The position numbers and the translations under genes are program-made. The notes under the pieces were generated by a model, which saw only the letters and a program-made list of their open reading frames with translations, was not told the origin of the DNA and made no database searches. From UBA993 sp964389365 (lineage in GTDB: Bacteria > Bacillota > Dethiobacteria > DTU022): 64,000 nt of DNA. The stretch lies in assembly GCA_964389365.1 (NCBI GenBank), contig CAYMDO010000001.1, forward strand, positions 56,090 to 120,089. Direction: 5' to 3'. This document shows positions 34,787 to 44,845 of the stretch, one piece after another (the first letter of the stretch is position 1; each line of letters opens with the position of its first letter).

Positions 34787-35416
34787 CTACTTTATTTTGA
34801 AGCGCTTAAATACTGTATTCACCCCGGCCAGTAATAGCCCCAGCGCAATAAAGGCCCCGGGGGGCTGTGCAAACAAGGCCATCGGTTCAAAATTTGCGCC
34901 AAATAAATAAATGATCGTTTCCGGATCAGGCCCCAAAATAGTACCGTTACCAACTATTTCACGCACTGCAGACAGTAAAAGCAATGCCAGCGTAAAACCA
35001 ACTCCGGCGCCCAAACCGTCCAACAATGAACGAAGGGGATTATTCTTGCTGGCAAAAGCCTCGGCCCGGCCTAAAATAATACAGTTTACCACAATCAGGG
35101 GCACAAACACGCCGAGCGCTTCATAAAGCACCGGCTGAAATGCTTTTAACAGCATTTCAATAATCGTTACAAAAGTGGCAATCACTACGATAAAACAGGG
35201 GATGCGCACCTGGGGGGGGATAAAATTCCTGAGCAGCGATATGACCAGGTTAGAGGCAATTAACACGGCTGATGCCGCGAGCCCCATGCCGATACCATTG
35301 ACCATAAAGGCTGTAACACCCAGAACGGGACACATGCCGAGCAAAGATACCAGAACAGGGTTTTCCTTGAGGATTCCCCTTGTAAATTCCTGTAAATAAG
35401 TAGGGTTGGCTTTCAC
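34787..35416 (-). CDS. rnfE: Rnf complex subunit E
   Basis: 209-residue membrane subunit, inverted-topology homologue of RnfA. Key motifs are NPVLVSLLGMCPVLGVT and VNCIILGRAEAFA, with the cluster-ligating cysteines. Start follows the rnfG stop region with a 3-base gap. Confidence 0.95.
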   Translation of the reverse strand: MKANPTYLQEFTRGILKENPVLVSLLGMCPVLGVTAFMVNGIGMGLAASAVLIASNLVISLLRNFIPPQVRIPCFIVVIATFVTIIEMLLKAFQPVLYEALGVFVPLIVVNCIILGRAEAFASKNNPLRSLLDGLGAGVGFTLALLLLSAVREIVGNGTILGPDPETIIYLFGANFEPMALFAQPPGAFIALGLLLAGVNTVFKRFKIK

Positions 35417-35419
35417 TTG

Positions 35420-36259
35420 CTACTCACCTCCGCCATTAGCTTCCAACGCAGCTGCAATTGCTGCCCGCACTGCATCAACAATGCCTTTGGAACTCAGGGT
35501 GGCACCGGTTTTCGTATCAACATCAAAACTCTGTTCGGCTATGATTCTTTCGGGAATTAACGGGTATGCCTCAATAAAGTATGTCGGAGTCTCATCATGA
35601 TCCAGGACGTCAATCCTGGTTATCTTTCCGCTATTAACTTCAACTTCAACAGAAATCGGTCCGGAGAGGCCGGGAGCGGAACCCTGATATATGCCGTCTG
35701 GTACAGCCGATATGTCAACTGTAACAGAATCATAGCCAAAATAGTTTTTCGCAGCAACATCAAGCACCCGGCGGATCGAGGTCACCATTGCTGCGCTGCT
35801 GATTGTCGCCCCGCTAACAGTGTCAACATCTTCTCCCGGTGCCAGAGGATCTTCAAAACTCTTACCGATAAATTGCTCCTGAAATTCTGCTGTGGTAATT
35901 ACATCACCGATGCCGGGGGTTTCGGTATGAGAAATAATCACTATCCCGGCCACTTTACCTTCGGCATCAAGCGCAAGGTTATAGGTAATTGTTCCGTCGT
36001 AGCCCTGCTGTTCAATCGTAGCCATCACGCCAATCAGGCGTTCTGAGCTGTCATAAATCAGATCAAAATAATCATCATCGAGCCGCTGGCTTTCAAAGCC
36101 GGCAACCTCCGGGAAATATAGTTCCAGGGCTTCACGATATTCTGCCTCCTGCCTTTCGGCAATAATCGGAGCCGTCACATTATTGACGCCGGTTAAAAGA
36201 GCGGCTGAAATAAGACCGACAAAAGCCAGCGTAATGGAAAGTTTTAATATATCACGCAC
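35420..36259 (-). CDS. rnfG: Rnf complex subunit G with two FMN-binding domains
   Basis: Extracytoplasmic electron carrier with covalently bound FMN. 279 residues, longer than the usual 180-220. One N-terminal membrane helix (about 8-26), then two tandem FMN_bind domains, each ending in an ApbE target motif: DTVSGATI (Thr152) and DTKTGATL (Thr254). A typical RnfG has one. The second half could carry an extra flavin. Overlaps rnfD by 8 bases. Confidence 0.93.
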   Translation of the reverse strand: MRDILKLSITLAFVGLISAALLTGVNNVTAPIIAERQEAEYREALELYFPEVAGFESQRLDDDYFDLIYDSSERLIGVMATIEQQGYDGTITYNLALDAEGKVAGIVIISHTETPGIGDVITTAEFQEQFIGKSFEDPLAPGEDVDTVSGATISSAAMVTSIRRVLDVAAKNYFGYDSVTVDISAVPDGIYQGSAPGLSGPISVEVEVNSGKITRIDVLDHDETPTYFIEAYPLIPERIIAEQSFDVDTKTGATLSSKGIVDAVRAAIAAALEANGGGE

Positions 36260-37217
36260 TTATCTTTGCACCCCCGAACTGCCGTGGAATAGTAAATCGA
36301 TCAATAATCGGGGTAAAAGCGTTCATGATCAGGATTGCAAAAGTAACTCCCTCTGGCATAGTGCCCCAAATCCTGATCAGCATCGTTATCAAGCCGCAGC
36401 CGATACCGAATATCAGTTTGCCGGTTGCTGAGATCGGGGTGGTAACCATATCAGTCGCCATAAATATTGCACCGATCATTACACCTCCGGCCAAAACATG
36501 AAACAGCCCTGTTCCGAAAGCGCCTCCGTAAAAGCCGCCGCCAAACAGTAACCCGAATAAGAATACCGTTCCGATAAAACCACCCGGTATCCGCCAGTCT
36601 ATATGACCTTTATAATAGAGCCACGCGCCACCCAGCAACAGGGCGAGTGCGGAAGTTTCTCCGAGGCATCCGGGGATAGTGCCAATAAAAAAATTGGCAA
36701 AGTTGTAAGAAAGCGCCTCCTGCTGGCTGACAAGCGGTGTCGCCATCGTAACGGCAGATACATCAGCCATGAAGGAAAACGGCTGCGGCTGAGGCCAGAT
36801 GGGACCAACCATCCGCGCTCCCCAGGACATAACAACAATAGCACGGCCAACCAGGGCCGGGTTAAATATGTTATAACCAATGCCGCCAAACACCTGCTTG
36901 CCAATAATGATCGAAAAAGCTGCCCCGACAACCACCAACCACCAGGGAGATGCGGGCGGCAGGACCATAGCAAATAACAATCCGGTAACCGCAGCGCTTC
37001 CATCGCTGAAAAGATCATATTTGCGCAACCATAGCGCTTCCACGGCCATGGCGGTAACCATCGAAATGACCATGGTCAGTAATGCTTTATAACCGAACAG
37101 CAGCACTGCAATAAGAGCTGCCGGAAGCAGAGCGATTAGAACATCTGTCATCACGCTTTGTACAGACTCAATAGTCCTGATATGCGGCGATGACGATACC
37201 ACCAGCTTACTACCCAT
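36252..37217 (-). CDS. rnfD: Rnf complex subunit D
   Basis: 321-residue membrane subunit with covalently bound FMN; homologous to NqrB. About nine or ten helices; GGIGYNIFNPALVGRAIVVM and the flavin-attachment region DVSAVTMATPL (Thr) are present. It sits between rnfC and rnfG and is coupled to rnfG. Confidence 0.95.
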   Translation of the reverse strand: MGSKLVVSSSPHIRTIESVQSVMTDVLIALLPAALIAVLLFGYKALLTMVISMVTAMAVEALWLRKYDLFSDGSAAVTGLLFAMVLPPASPWWLVVVGAAFSIIIGKQVFGGIGYNIFNPALVGRAIVVMSWGARMVGPIWPQPQPFSFMADVSAVTMATPLVSQQEALSYNFANFFIGTIPGCLGETSALALLLGGAWLYYKGHIDWRIPGGFIGTVFLFGLLFGGGFYGGAFGTGLFHVLAGGVMIGAIFMATDMVTTPISATGKLIFGIGCGLITMLIRIWGTMPEGVTFAILIMNAFTPIIDRFTIPRQFGGAKISA

Positions 37218-37244
37218 TTCGATCTCTTCCCTCCTTCGCGATTA

Positions 37245-38573
37245 CTATTGTTTCTTTTTAGCTTTCAATATTTCCGTTTTGGCAATCCTGATTAACTGGA
37301 CCAATGGTATCTTCGAAGGGCAGGAGTACGAACAACAGCCGCATTCAAAGCAATCGAGAGCATGTAATTTCTCCGCTTTTGAATACAAAGCATGCTCTGA
37401 CGCCTGCGCGATCATCGTTGGCATCAGCGAAACCGGGCAGGCATCAACACACTTGGCACAGCGGATACAGGGAGACCTCTCAGCCAGGTAAACATCTTCA
37501 TCGGTCAGGGCCAGGATTCCCGAAGTGCCCTTTATCACCGGCAGGTTGGCGTCAGGTTGTGCCAACCCCATCATCGGACCGCCTACTATCAATTTCAGGG
37601 TATTATCCTTTAAGCCTCCGCAGTGATCGATTACTGTGCTGACCAGCGTTCCAACTTTAACCAGCAGGTTGGCCGGTCGGTTAATGCCCGAACCGGTAAC
37701 TGTTATAACCCGTTCGATCAATGGTTTGCCTTCCTTAATTGCCCCGCATATCGCAACAGCAGTACCCACGTTATGGTTAACAATACCTATATCAAGCGGT
37801 AAGCCGCCTGAAGGCACTATGCGTCCGGTGGTCACCTGGATTAACATTTTTTCCGCACCCTGCGGGTACTTGGTATGCAGCTTGGCTACTTTGATCTGCC
37901 GATCATCAGCAGTCGCCTGTTCCAGAACCCTTATCGCATCGCTTTTATTATCTTCAACCCCGATAACGCCTTGTTCGGCATTTAATGCCTTGATCATCGC
38001 TTTTAAGCCAAAGACTATATCGTCCGGTTTTTCAAGCATCACACGGTGGTCGGCTGTCAGGTAAGGCTCGCATTCAGCGCCGTTAATAACCACGATATCA
38101 ATCTTTTTATCGGGTGGAGGAGAAAGCTTAACATGGGCCGGGAAGGTTGCGCCGCCAAGGCCTACAATTCCTGCCTCCCTGACCAGCCTGCGTATCTCCT
38201 CGGCAGTAAGGTCTTCTAAGGTTCCGGCTGTAGTGAGCTTGTCATCCCACTTTTCCTCGCCGTCGGATTCGATTGTAACTGCCTCTACCGGACGGCCAAG
38301 TGGATGATTGTAGGGCCCGATATCCCTTATTGTCCCGGATACAGAAGAGTGTATCGGAGCTGAAACAAAACCGTCACTGTCGCCGATCTTTTGGCCCATA
38401 TTAACCTTGGCTCCAATAGCTATCCCTTCCAGTGGTACGCAGGGTGCCCCGATATGCTGCTGTAGTGGAATCACTACCGTGGAAGGGGCTCTCATCGGGG
38501 CAACAGCCATAGTTGCGGTAATCTCTTTATGGTAGACCGGATGAACGCCTCCCTTGAAAACTGCAATGTTCAT
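37245..38573 (-). CDS. rnfC: Rnf complex subunit C (NADH-site subunit)
   Basis: Peripheral NAD(H)/FMN-binding subunit, 442 residues. GLGGATFPAHVKLSPP is the NuoF-like flavin/NAD motif. Two [4Fe-4S] groups, CIRCAKCVDACP and CFECGCCSYSCP, lie near the C-terminus. The ATG overlaps the stop of a 35-codon ORF (ATGA), so translation is probably coupled. First annotated subunit of rnfCDGEAB. Confidence 0.96.
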   Translation of the reverse strand: MNIAVFKGGVHPVYHKEITATMAVAPMRAPSTVVIPLQQHIGAPCVPLEGIAIGAKVNMGQKIGDSDGFVSAPIHSSVSGTIRDIGPYNHPLGRPVEAVTIESDGEEKWDDKLTTAGTLEDLTAEEIRRLVREAGIVGLGGATFPAHVKLSPPPDKKIDIVVINGAECEPYLTADHRVMLEKPDDIVFGLKAMIKALNAEQGVIGVEDNKSDAIRVLEQATADDRQIKVAKLHTKYPQGAEKMLIQVTTGRIVPSGGLPLDIGIVNHNVGTAVAICGAIKEGKPLIERVITVTGSGINRPANLLVKVGTLVSTVIDHCGGLKDNTLKLIVGGPMMGLAQPDANLPVIKGTSGILALTDEDVYLAERSPCIRCAKCVDACPVSLMPTMIAQASEHALYSKAEKLHALDCFECGCCSYSCPSKIPLVQLIRIAKTEILKAKKKQ

Positions 38574-38677
38574 CTTGCCTGTTCACCCTTTCCTTTTTTA
38601 ATATGGCATAATAAACCCGTTGTTTTTTCAATCATGCATTGGTTGGGCAGCAGCTGCACGAAACGCAGGAGCATCAT
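38570..38677 (-). CDS. Small ORF (35 aa) coupled to rnfC
   Basis: Not a known family. It starts ATG-ATG after a near-perfect AAAGGAGGT with 7-8 bases spacing, the strongest Shine-Dalgarno of the rnf region, and its TGA overlaps the rnfC ATG. The product begins MMLLRFVQLLPNQCM and ends basic (HIKKGKGEQAR), with two cysteines. It may be a leader ORF that feeds ribosomes into rnfC, or a tiny Rnf-associated protein. It is too short for conservation to be judged here. Confidence 0.6.
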   Translation of the reverse strand: MMLLRFVQLLPNQCMIEKTTGLLCHIKKGKGEQAR

Positions 38678-38753
38678 AACAAATACCTCCTTTACTTCGT
38701 GATTCGCTCATAAAGTCCTGCATAAAAGACAGCAATTCATAATCACCTGCGGA

Positions 38754-40121
38754 TCAGGACTGTAAAAATTCCTTCCTGATAAAATAGTAAGCCCGGATAT
38801 CGCTTACAGTATAAAGAGACCCGGCAACCAAAATGGCATCTTCCGGTTCAGCCAGTTCAAAAGCTTTATCGAGCGCCTGCCGGTAATCAGCAATGACATA
38901 ATAATCTTTATTGAATTTGAAGTGATCGACCGCAAAGTCAGCAATCTTTTGCGGATCCGCTGCACGCGGTAAAAGCGGGCGGGTAAAAACTACCGAGTCT
39001 GACAGGGGCAGGATGGATTTGAGCATTGTTGACATATCTTTATCAGCAAGTATTCCGATTAGCAAAATTAAACGCTCATAATTATAGTAATAGGGAACTG
39101 CTTCTGCCAACTTCTCCATCGCTGCCGGGTTGTGGGCACCGTCCAAAATTACAAGCGGTTCTTTTTGAAGCAGTTCCAATCGTCCCGGCCAGGATGTTTC
39201 AGCCAAGCCTTTTATAACCGCGTCGTCGCTGACTACAAAACCTTCGGCCGCGAGCAGTTCAACAGCAGCAAGAGCAGTAGCGGCATTTAGCAGTTGATAC
39301 CTGCCGCGCAGGGAGATAAATAAATCCGGCAGTTTCTTTTCAAACCCGTAATAATCGAAAAACTGACCGTCTTCTGTGATCTGCTTCAAAATTGTGACAG
39401 GGCGATGACCAACAGAAAGCTCAGATGCTTCCCGCGGCGGGAAAACCCGGTAATACGGGCAACCGAGATCTAGGCAGCGCTTTTTAAAAACGCCAAGCGC
39501 CCTTTGATCTTCAGCAGCGGTTATCAGCGGTTTGCCCTGCTTAACAATCCCGGCTTTCTCAAAAGCGATCTCTTCAACAGTACTGCCTAGGATGTCAGTA
39601 TGTTCAAGGCTGATGTTGGTAATAATACTGATCAGTGGTATGACAATATTGGTTGCATCAAGTCGGCCACCGAGGCCTGTCTCCAGGACCACCAGGTCTA
39701 CATTGCTGGCAGAAAAATATGCCATGGCCAGCACCGTTACTACTTCAAACTCAGTAGGGTGGCCCAGTTCCGGATCATTTTGCAGTTGTTGAACAATGGG
39801 TTTTATCCGGTTAACCAACCTGACCAGTTCGCCGTGGTCGATATCAGCATTATTAACTGCCATCCGATTGGTAAAAGAAAGCAGATACGGTGAGGTATAA
39901 AGGCCGACCGTGTAACCGGCTGCCCTCATGATCGAGGCAAGCATGACAGCAGTCGAACCTTTTCCATTAGTCCCGGCTATGTGAACAAAACGGATCCCCT
40001 GCTGAGGGTTGCCGAGCAGCCCCAGCATAGCTTTAACCCTTCCCAATCCCGGTTTTATTCCGAATCGCCCCAGCCCGTGTATCCATTCCAGAGCTTCCAT
40101 GTATTCTTTTTCCTGCTGCAT
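38754..40121 (-). CDS. folC: Bifunctional folylpolyglutamate / dihydrofolate synthase
   Basis: Mur-ligase-family enzyme adding glutamate to folates. 455 residues with the P-loop AGTNGKGSTAVML (about 48-60), TSPYLLSFTNRM, the GGRLDATN block and DGAHNPAAME in the C-terminal domain. Three bases after valS, the common valS-folC order. Folates are needed for one-carbon and amino acid metabolism. Confidence 0.95.
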   Translation of the reverse strand: MQQEKEYMEALEWIHGLGRFGIKPGLGRVKAMLGLLGNPQQGIRFVHIAGTNGKGSTAVMLASIMRAAGYTVGLYTSPYLLSFTNRMAVNNADIDHGELVRLVNRIKPIVQQLQNDPELGHPTEFEVVTVLAMAYFSASNVDLVVLETGLGGRLDATNIVIPLISIITNISLEHTDILGSTVEEIAFEKAGIVKQGKPLITAAEDQRALGVFKKRCLDLGCPYYRVFPPREASELSVGHRPVTILKQITEDGQFFDYYGFEKKLPDLFISLRGRYQLLNAATALAAVELLAAEGFVVSDDAVIKGLAETSWPGRLELLQKEPLVILDGAHNPAAMEKLAEAVPYYYNYERLILLIGILADKDMSTMLKSILPLSDSVVFTRPLLPRAADPQKIADFAVDHFKFNKDYYVIADYRQALDKAFELAEPEDAILVAGSLYTVSDIRAYYFIRKEFLQS

Positions 40122-40124
40122 GGC

Positions 40125-42800
40125 TTACTTCAACTCCCGAATCCTCTGTTCCAGCTTAGTTATTCGTGCCACCTGCTCTTGACGGCGCACTTCTTCCCTG
40201 GCGATTACTTCAGGTGGGGCTTTTTTGATAAAACCGCCGCTTTTTAGCTTACCTTCGGTCTTTTCCATTTCAGACAACACTTGAGCCAGTTCTTTTTCCA
40301 GTCGCTCAATCTCCGCTTCGACGTCGATAACCCCCTCCAGGGGCAGGAAAAGTTCCAGGCCGTCAGCAATGACTGCCGTCAGCGATTGTTCCGGCTTAAC
40401 TGCATCGGGCTCTATGGTAAGCGGTTCAGCAAAAGCCAGCCTGGCCAGCTGATGGCTCTCTTCCCGCAGGCACCTTGCTATCTCTCCGCCGGCACGGATA
40501 ATAACCCCGGCTTTTCTACCGGGGGGTAACTGAACCTGGCTGCGCAAGTTCCTGATAGACCGTGTAACCTCCTGAATCAGCAGCATTTCTGCCGCTTCCT
40601 GCAAGTAAGTATGTTCATCAAGCGGTTCCGGCCAGACGGCAACTACAAGAGCTTCCTCCCGGCGGTTCGGCAGTTGCTGCCAAATTTCCTCTGAAATAAA
40701 TGGCATAAAGGGATGAAGCAGCCTCAATACTCCATCCAGGATATAAGTTAATACCGCACGGGTCCTGTCCCGGTTTTTTGCCGTATCAGGCCTGTCTTTG
40801 CTGTAGAGGTAAAACTTGCTAAGTTCAACATACCAATCGCAAAAATCATTCCAGATGAACTCATATATCAGGCGTGCCGCTTCGCCAAGTTCGTATCCTT
40901 CAAGCAGCAGGGTGGTTTGGCGGACGGTTTCGTTGTAGCGGTGTAAAATCCAGCGATCGGTACGGTTTAAGCCCGGTAACATCACTTCAGGATCATAAGG
41001 GGCAAAAGCGACGGCAGCCTCTTCACGATCGCTGAGATTCATGAAGACATACCGTGAAGCATTCCATATTTTATTGGCAAAATTTCTCCCGGCCTCGACA
41101 CTTTCCTGGCGAAAACGCTGGTCATTCCCTGGAGCCTGGCCGGTGACAAGAGTAAAACGCAATGTATCGGCTCCGTAGTTTCTAATTATATCAAGAGGAT
41201 CAATCCCGTTGCCCAGCGACTTGCTCATTTTCCGCCCCAGGGGATCACGGACCAGTCCGGTAATATAAACCGTATGGAAAGGAATTTCGTTCATAAATTC
41301 GAGGCTCATAAACATCATCCGGGCAACCCAGAAAAAGATAATATCATATCCGGTAACCAAAACGCTGGTCGGATAGAAATGCTCGAGGTCGGCTGTTTTT
41401 TTCGGCCACCCCAATGTTGAGAAAGGCCAGAGAGCAGAGCTGAACCAGGTATCAAGCACATCCGGATCCTGAATTAGTTTTCCGCCACAGGAAGGGCAGC
41501 GTTCCGGTTCGTTATAATCAACAACAAGCTCTCCGCAGGCGCAATACCAGGCCGGTATCCGGTGGCCCCACCAGAGCTGGCGGGATATACACCAATCACG
41601 GATACTTTCCAGCCAGTTCTGATAAATGCCGGTAAAGCGCGGCGGCACAAACTTTGTGCTGCCTTCTTCAACAGCGGCCAGGGCCGGCTCGGCCAGCGAT
41701 TTCATCCTGACAAACCACTGCCTAGATATTAGTGGTTCTACCACCGTACTGCAACGTTGGCAGCGCCCTAGGGAGTGCTCGTGTTCCCTGATCGCTTCAA
41801 CCAGGTCGAGAGCTTCAAGGTCTGCCACCACTTTCTTGCGACATACGTAACGATCAAGTCCGGCATAAGGTCCGGCAGCGATTGTCATTTTTGCATCTTC
41901 GTCAATAATGCTGATGATCTCCAGGTTGTGGCGTTGGCCAATGGCAAAATCATTCATGTCGTGGCCCGGCGTAACCTTGACCGCACCGCTCCCAAAAGCA
42001 GGATCAACATAATGATCAGCTACTATGGGAATCCGCCGGTTAAGAAGCGGCAGGACAACTTTTTTACCGACCAGCTCCCGATAACGGCTGTCTTCGGGAT
42101 GAACCGCCACTGCCGCATCACCGAGCATCGTTTCCGGGCGGGTAGTGGCAACGGTAATCGTTCCGGTTCCGTCTTCCATGGGATAGCGGATAAGCGTTAA
42201 GGTTGAAACTTGATCATCATGTTCAACTTCAATATCAGAAAGAGCAGTATGGCAGCGGGGGCACCAGTTAATCAGGTAATCGCCTCGATAAATCAGCCCC
42301 TTGCGGTATAGTTCGACAAAAACCCTGCGCACTGCTATAGAACAGCCTTCGTCCATGGTGAACCGCTCACGCGACCAGTCGCATGAGACTCCGAGGCTAT
42401 AGAGCTGCTTTGTAATCTGGGCATGGTAGGTTTCTTTCCATTCCCAGACTTTTTCCAGGAAGCCTTCCCGGCCAAGATCATCTTTATTAATACCCTCCTC
42501 AGCCAGGTGCTTCTCTACTACATTCTGGGTTGCGATTCCGGCATGATCGCAGCCCGGCAGCCAAAGAGCATCAAAACCCTGCATCCGCTTCCAGCGAATT
42601 AAAATATCCTGGATCGTGTTGTTAAGAGCGTGGCCCATGTGCAGGGAGCCGGTAACATTAGGTGGGGGTATTACTATCGTATAAGGGGTGCGTGTATGAT
42701 CACGCGCAGCCTTAAAATATTCCCGATCCAGCCAAAACCTGTACCTGGCGGTTTCCACCGCTGCCGGGTCATAAACAGGGGGAAGCTTCGGTTCGGACAT
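40125..42800 (-). CDS. valS: Valyl-tRNA synthetase
   Basis: Class Ia synthetase with HIGH motif PPNVTGSLHMGHALNN, editing domain TTRPETMLGDAA, KMSKSLGNGIDPLD, and a C-terminal coiled coil (EAEIERLEKELAQVLSEM). The ATG at 42800 is chosen since AGAGGTG is 6 bases upstream and MSEPKLPPVYDP is a normal N-terminus; the frame extends 24 further codons. No T-box motif is visible upstream, in contrast with leuS. Confidence 0.96.
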   Translation of the reverse strand: MSEPKLPPVYDPAAVETARYRFWLDREYFKAARDHTRTPYTIVIPPPNVTGSLHMGHALNNTIQDILIRWKRMQGFDALWLPGCDHAGIATQNVVEKHLAEEGINKDDLGREGFLEKVWEWKETYHAQITKQLYSLGVSCDWSRERFTMDEGCSIAVRRVFVELYRKGLIYRGDYLINWCPRCHTALSDIEVEHDDQVSTLTLIRYPMEDGTGTITVATTRPETMLGDAAVAVHPEDSRYRELVGKKVVLPLLNRRIPIVADHYVDPAFGSGAVKVTPGHDMNDFAIGQRHNLEIISIIDEDAKMTIAAGPYAGLDRYVCRKKVVADLEALDLVEAIREHEHSLGRCQRCSTVVEPLISRQWFVRMKSLAEPALAAVEEGSTKFVPPRFTGIYQNWLESIRDWCISRQLWWGHRIPAWYCACGELVVDYNEPERCPSCGGKLIQDPDVLDTWFSSALWPFSTLGWPKKTADLEHFYPTSVLVTGYDIIFFWVARMMFMSLEFMNEIPFHTVYITGLVRDPLGRKMSKSLGNGIDPLDIIRNYGADTLRFTLVTGQAPGNDQRFRQESVEAGRNFANKIWNASRYVFMNLSDREEAAVAFAPYDPEVMLPGLNRTDRWILHRYNETVRQTTLLLEGYELGEAARLIYEFIWNDFCDWYVELSKFYLYSKDRPDTAKNRDRTRAVLTYILDGVLRLLHPFMPFISEEIWQQLPNRREEALVVAVWPEPLDEHTYLQEAAEMLLIQEVTRSIRNLRSQVQLPPGRKAGVIIRAGGEIARCLREESHQLARLAFAEPLTIEPDAVKPEQSLTAVIADGLELFLPLEGVIDVEAEIERLEKELAQVLSEMEKTEGKLKSGGFIKKAPPEVIAREEVRRQEQVARITKLEQRIRELK

Positions 42801-43041
42801 TAAGACACCTCTGATCATGGTAAAGATAGACAAAACCTTCATCATATTATTACTTCCCCCGGGCAAAGTCAATGCTGGCAGCGTTCACTCCCAATGCCAG
42901 AGGTGAGAGGTTAGAAGCCAAATACCAAATAATATACTATACCACTGCCCTGCCCATAAATCAGGTTTGCAGTGCACAGAGCTGGGACCTCGTGGAAGAA
43001 AATATTCAGTAATTGTGATATGAAGAAACGTGGAAAGCAGA

Positions 43042-44358
43042 TCATTGTGAACGCAGCAGGGCAAATACTTTGCTCTTGTAAGCTTCAACACCCGGTTGGT
43101 CGAAGGGATTTACACCGAGCAGGTATCCGCTAATAGCACAGGCTTTTTCAAAAAAATAAACCAGCACACCATAGGTGTAAGGATCCATTTTGCTTACGGT
43201 TATTTTTAAGTTTGGCACATCTCCTTCGTAATGGGCAAGCATTGTCCCCTTACAGGCTTTGTCATTAATGCTGTGCATTGATTGCCCGGTCAGGTAACCA
43301 AGCCCGTCGGCATTTCCTTCCAAAGCCCTGACAGCAAGTTCAGACCTGGACTTGTGTACCCAGAGCGTAGTGATGAAGAAACTGCGCAGCCCTTCCTGAA
43401 TATATTGCCCCAGGGAATGCAGATCAGTTGTAAAACAAACCCCTGCAGGGAACAAACCCTTTAGGTCCTTGCCTTCGCTTTCTCCGAACAGCTGCTTCCA
43501 CCATTCAGTAAATTGGACCAAGGATGGTTCGTATACAGCCAGCAATTCCATCTTTTTGCCTTTTCGGTAAAGCGCATTTCTAATTACTGCGTATAAGTAG
43601 GCGTCATTGTCCTCGAGCCTTTCCCGGCCATAGAGCAGGTAAGCGTTTACCGCACCATCCATAACCTGCTGCAGATCAATGCCTGCTACCGCCAGTGGCA
43701 AGAGGCCGACAGGAGTCAATACAGAGTAGCGGCCCCCGATATTATCCGGAATACAAAAAGCAGTAAATCCTTCCCGGCGGGCCATTTCCCGCAGCGTGCC
43801 CCGGTGCTGGTCGGTAGTCACAATTACCCTTTTTTGCAGGTCAGCTTTTCCATAACGTTCTTCAAGGTAGGCGCGTAAAGCCCTAAAAGCCAGGGCAGGC
43901 TCTAAAGTCGTTCCAGATTTGGAAATTATATTGATGTAAATCTCCTGCTTTTGATCCAATAAACGCAGCAGATCTTCAAGGTAAGCAGAACTGATGCCGT
44001 TACCGGCAAAATAGATTTCAGGCCCTACCCTTTCTGCCGCCGGCAGCTGATTATAAAAAGCCGGAAGCAGCATTTCAACTGCAGAACGCGCTCCAAGATA
44101 TGATCCGCCAATCCCAATTACAACAAAAGCAGCGGCGCTCTCTCGAATTATTTGCGCAGTTTCAGACAGTCTTTTATACTCTGACAGTTCATAATACTGA
44201 GCAGGCCAATCAACCCAGCCGGTATATGCACTTCCCGGGCCTTTCGCGTGATGAAGGAAAAAATGAGCCTGCTTAAGCTCCGGTCCGAAGCTGAGCAAGT
44301 CATCTTCGCCAATCCAGTTTTCTGCCAGCTTGTAATCAAAAACAATGCATTTTTTCAC
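43042..44358 (-). CDS. pgi: Glucose-6-phosphate isomerase
   Basis: Interconverts glucose-6-P and fructose-6-P. 438 residues, the short bacterial form, with VVIGIGGSYLGARSAVEML, the SKSGTTLEPALAFR sugar-phosphate loop and GGRYSVLTPVGLLP. The catalytic Glu in GNADGLGYL-adjacent sequence and Lys near the C-terminus fall in conserved blocks. 170 bases separate it from valS; that gap shows no recognisable element. Confidence 0.95.
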   Translation of the reverse strand: MKKCIVFDYKLAENWIGEDDLLSFGPELKQAHFFLHHAKGPGSAYTGWVDWPAQYYELSEYKRLSETAQIIRESAAAFVVIGIGGSYLGARSAVEMLLPAFYNQLPAAERVGPEIYFAGNGISSAYLEDLLRLLDQKQEIYINIISKSGTTLEPALAFRALRAYLEERYGKADLQKRVIVTTDQHRGTLREMARREGFTAFCIPDNIGGRYSVLTPVGLLPLAVAGIDLQQVMDGAVNAYLLYGRERLEDNDAYLYAVIRNALYRKGKKMELLAVYEPSLVQFTEWWKQLFGESEGKDLKGLFPAGVCFTTDLHSLGQYIQEGLRSFFITTLWVHKSRSELAVRALEGNADGLGYLTGQSMHSINDKACKGTMLAHYEGDVPNLKITVSKMDPYTYGVLVYFFEKACAISGYLLGVNPFDQPGVEAYKSKVFALLRSQ

Positions 44359-44392
44359 AATCTGCTCCCCCTACCGGCCAATCAGGTACCGG

Positions 44393-44788
44393 TCAGCTTT
44401 TTCCTGTTTTCCCGTAAAGGGCGTTAATAAACTGCCTGACATTGACCCGGGTTTTAGAGCTCCTGCCAGTCTTGTTTTCCAGCTCTTTCACCTTGAGGCG
44501 CAGTTCGTTAAAGTCAAAGAATTTCGGCCCATATCGCTCAAACATCGGGTTGTTATAATCTTCAAGGCCAAGGGGCTTCGCTTCAACTGGCCGGTAACTG
44601 CGCTTCAGGCTGCCGATTCGGTCAAGAGCAGCCAATGAATTGCGCATCTGCTCGACCGTACCGACAACATTACCATGGCCGTCCGGCAGTTCACCAATTA
44701 CTTCTCCCGGATGCTCGTCCTCAATAATCTGCGCCGGGATCTTACGACAGGCCGGATCATCATCAACGATAAAGAACGTAAACTCCAT
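44393..44788 (-). pseudogene. Degenerate response regulator (GlnL/YcbB-like), internal deletion
   Basis: 131 codons. The N-terminus FTFFIVDDDPACRKIPAQII is a receiver-domain start with the acidic pocket, but the phosphorylated Asp region and the rest of the receiver are missing. It runs directly into LAALDRIGSLKRSYRPVEAK...NPMFERYGPKFFDFNELR, which I recognise as resembling the output domain of YcbB/GlnL-type regulators. Read as a two-component regulator that lost its middle in frame. Expression or function is doubtful. Confidence 0.5.
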
Positions 44789-44845
44789 TAATCAGCCTCC
44801 GGCGATACTGCGAAAAGGGATCAGCATTACAAAGCATTTTCTCCA

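Noticed and set aside
42801..43041. T-box leader for valS
   Set aside because: No AAGGGTGGTACCGCG-like antiterminator or Stem I features were found between pgi and valS.
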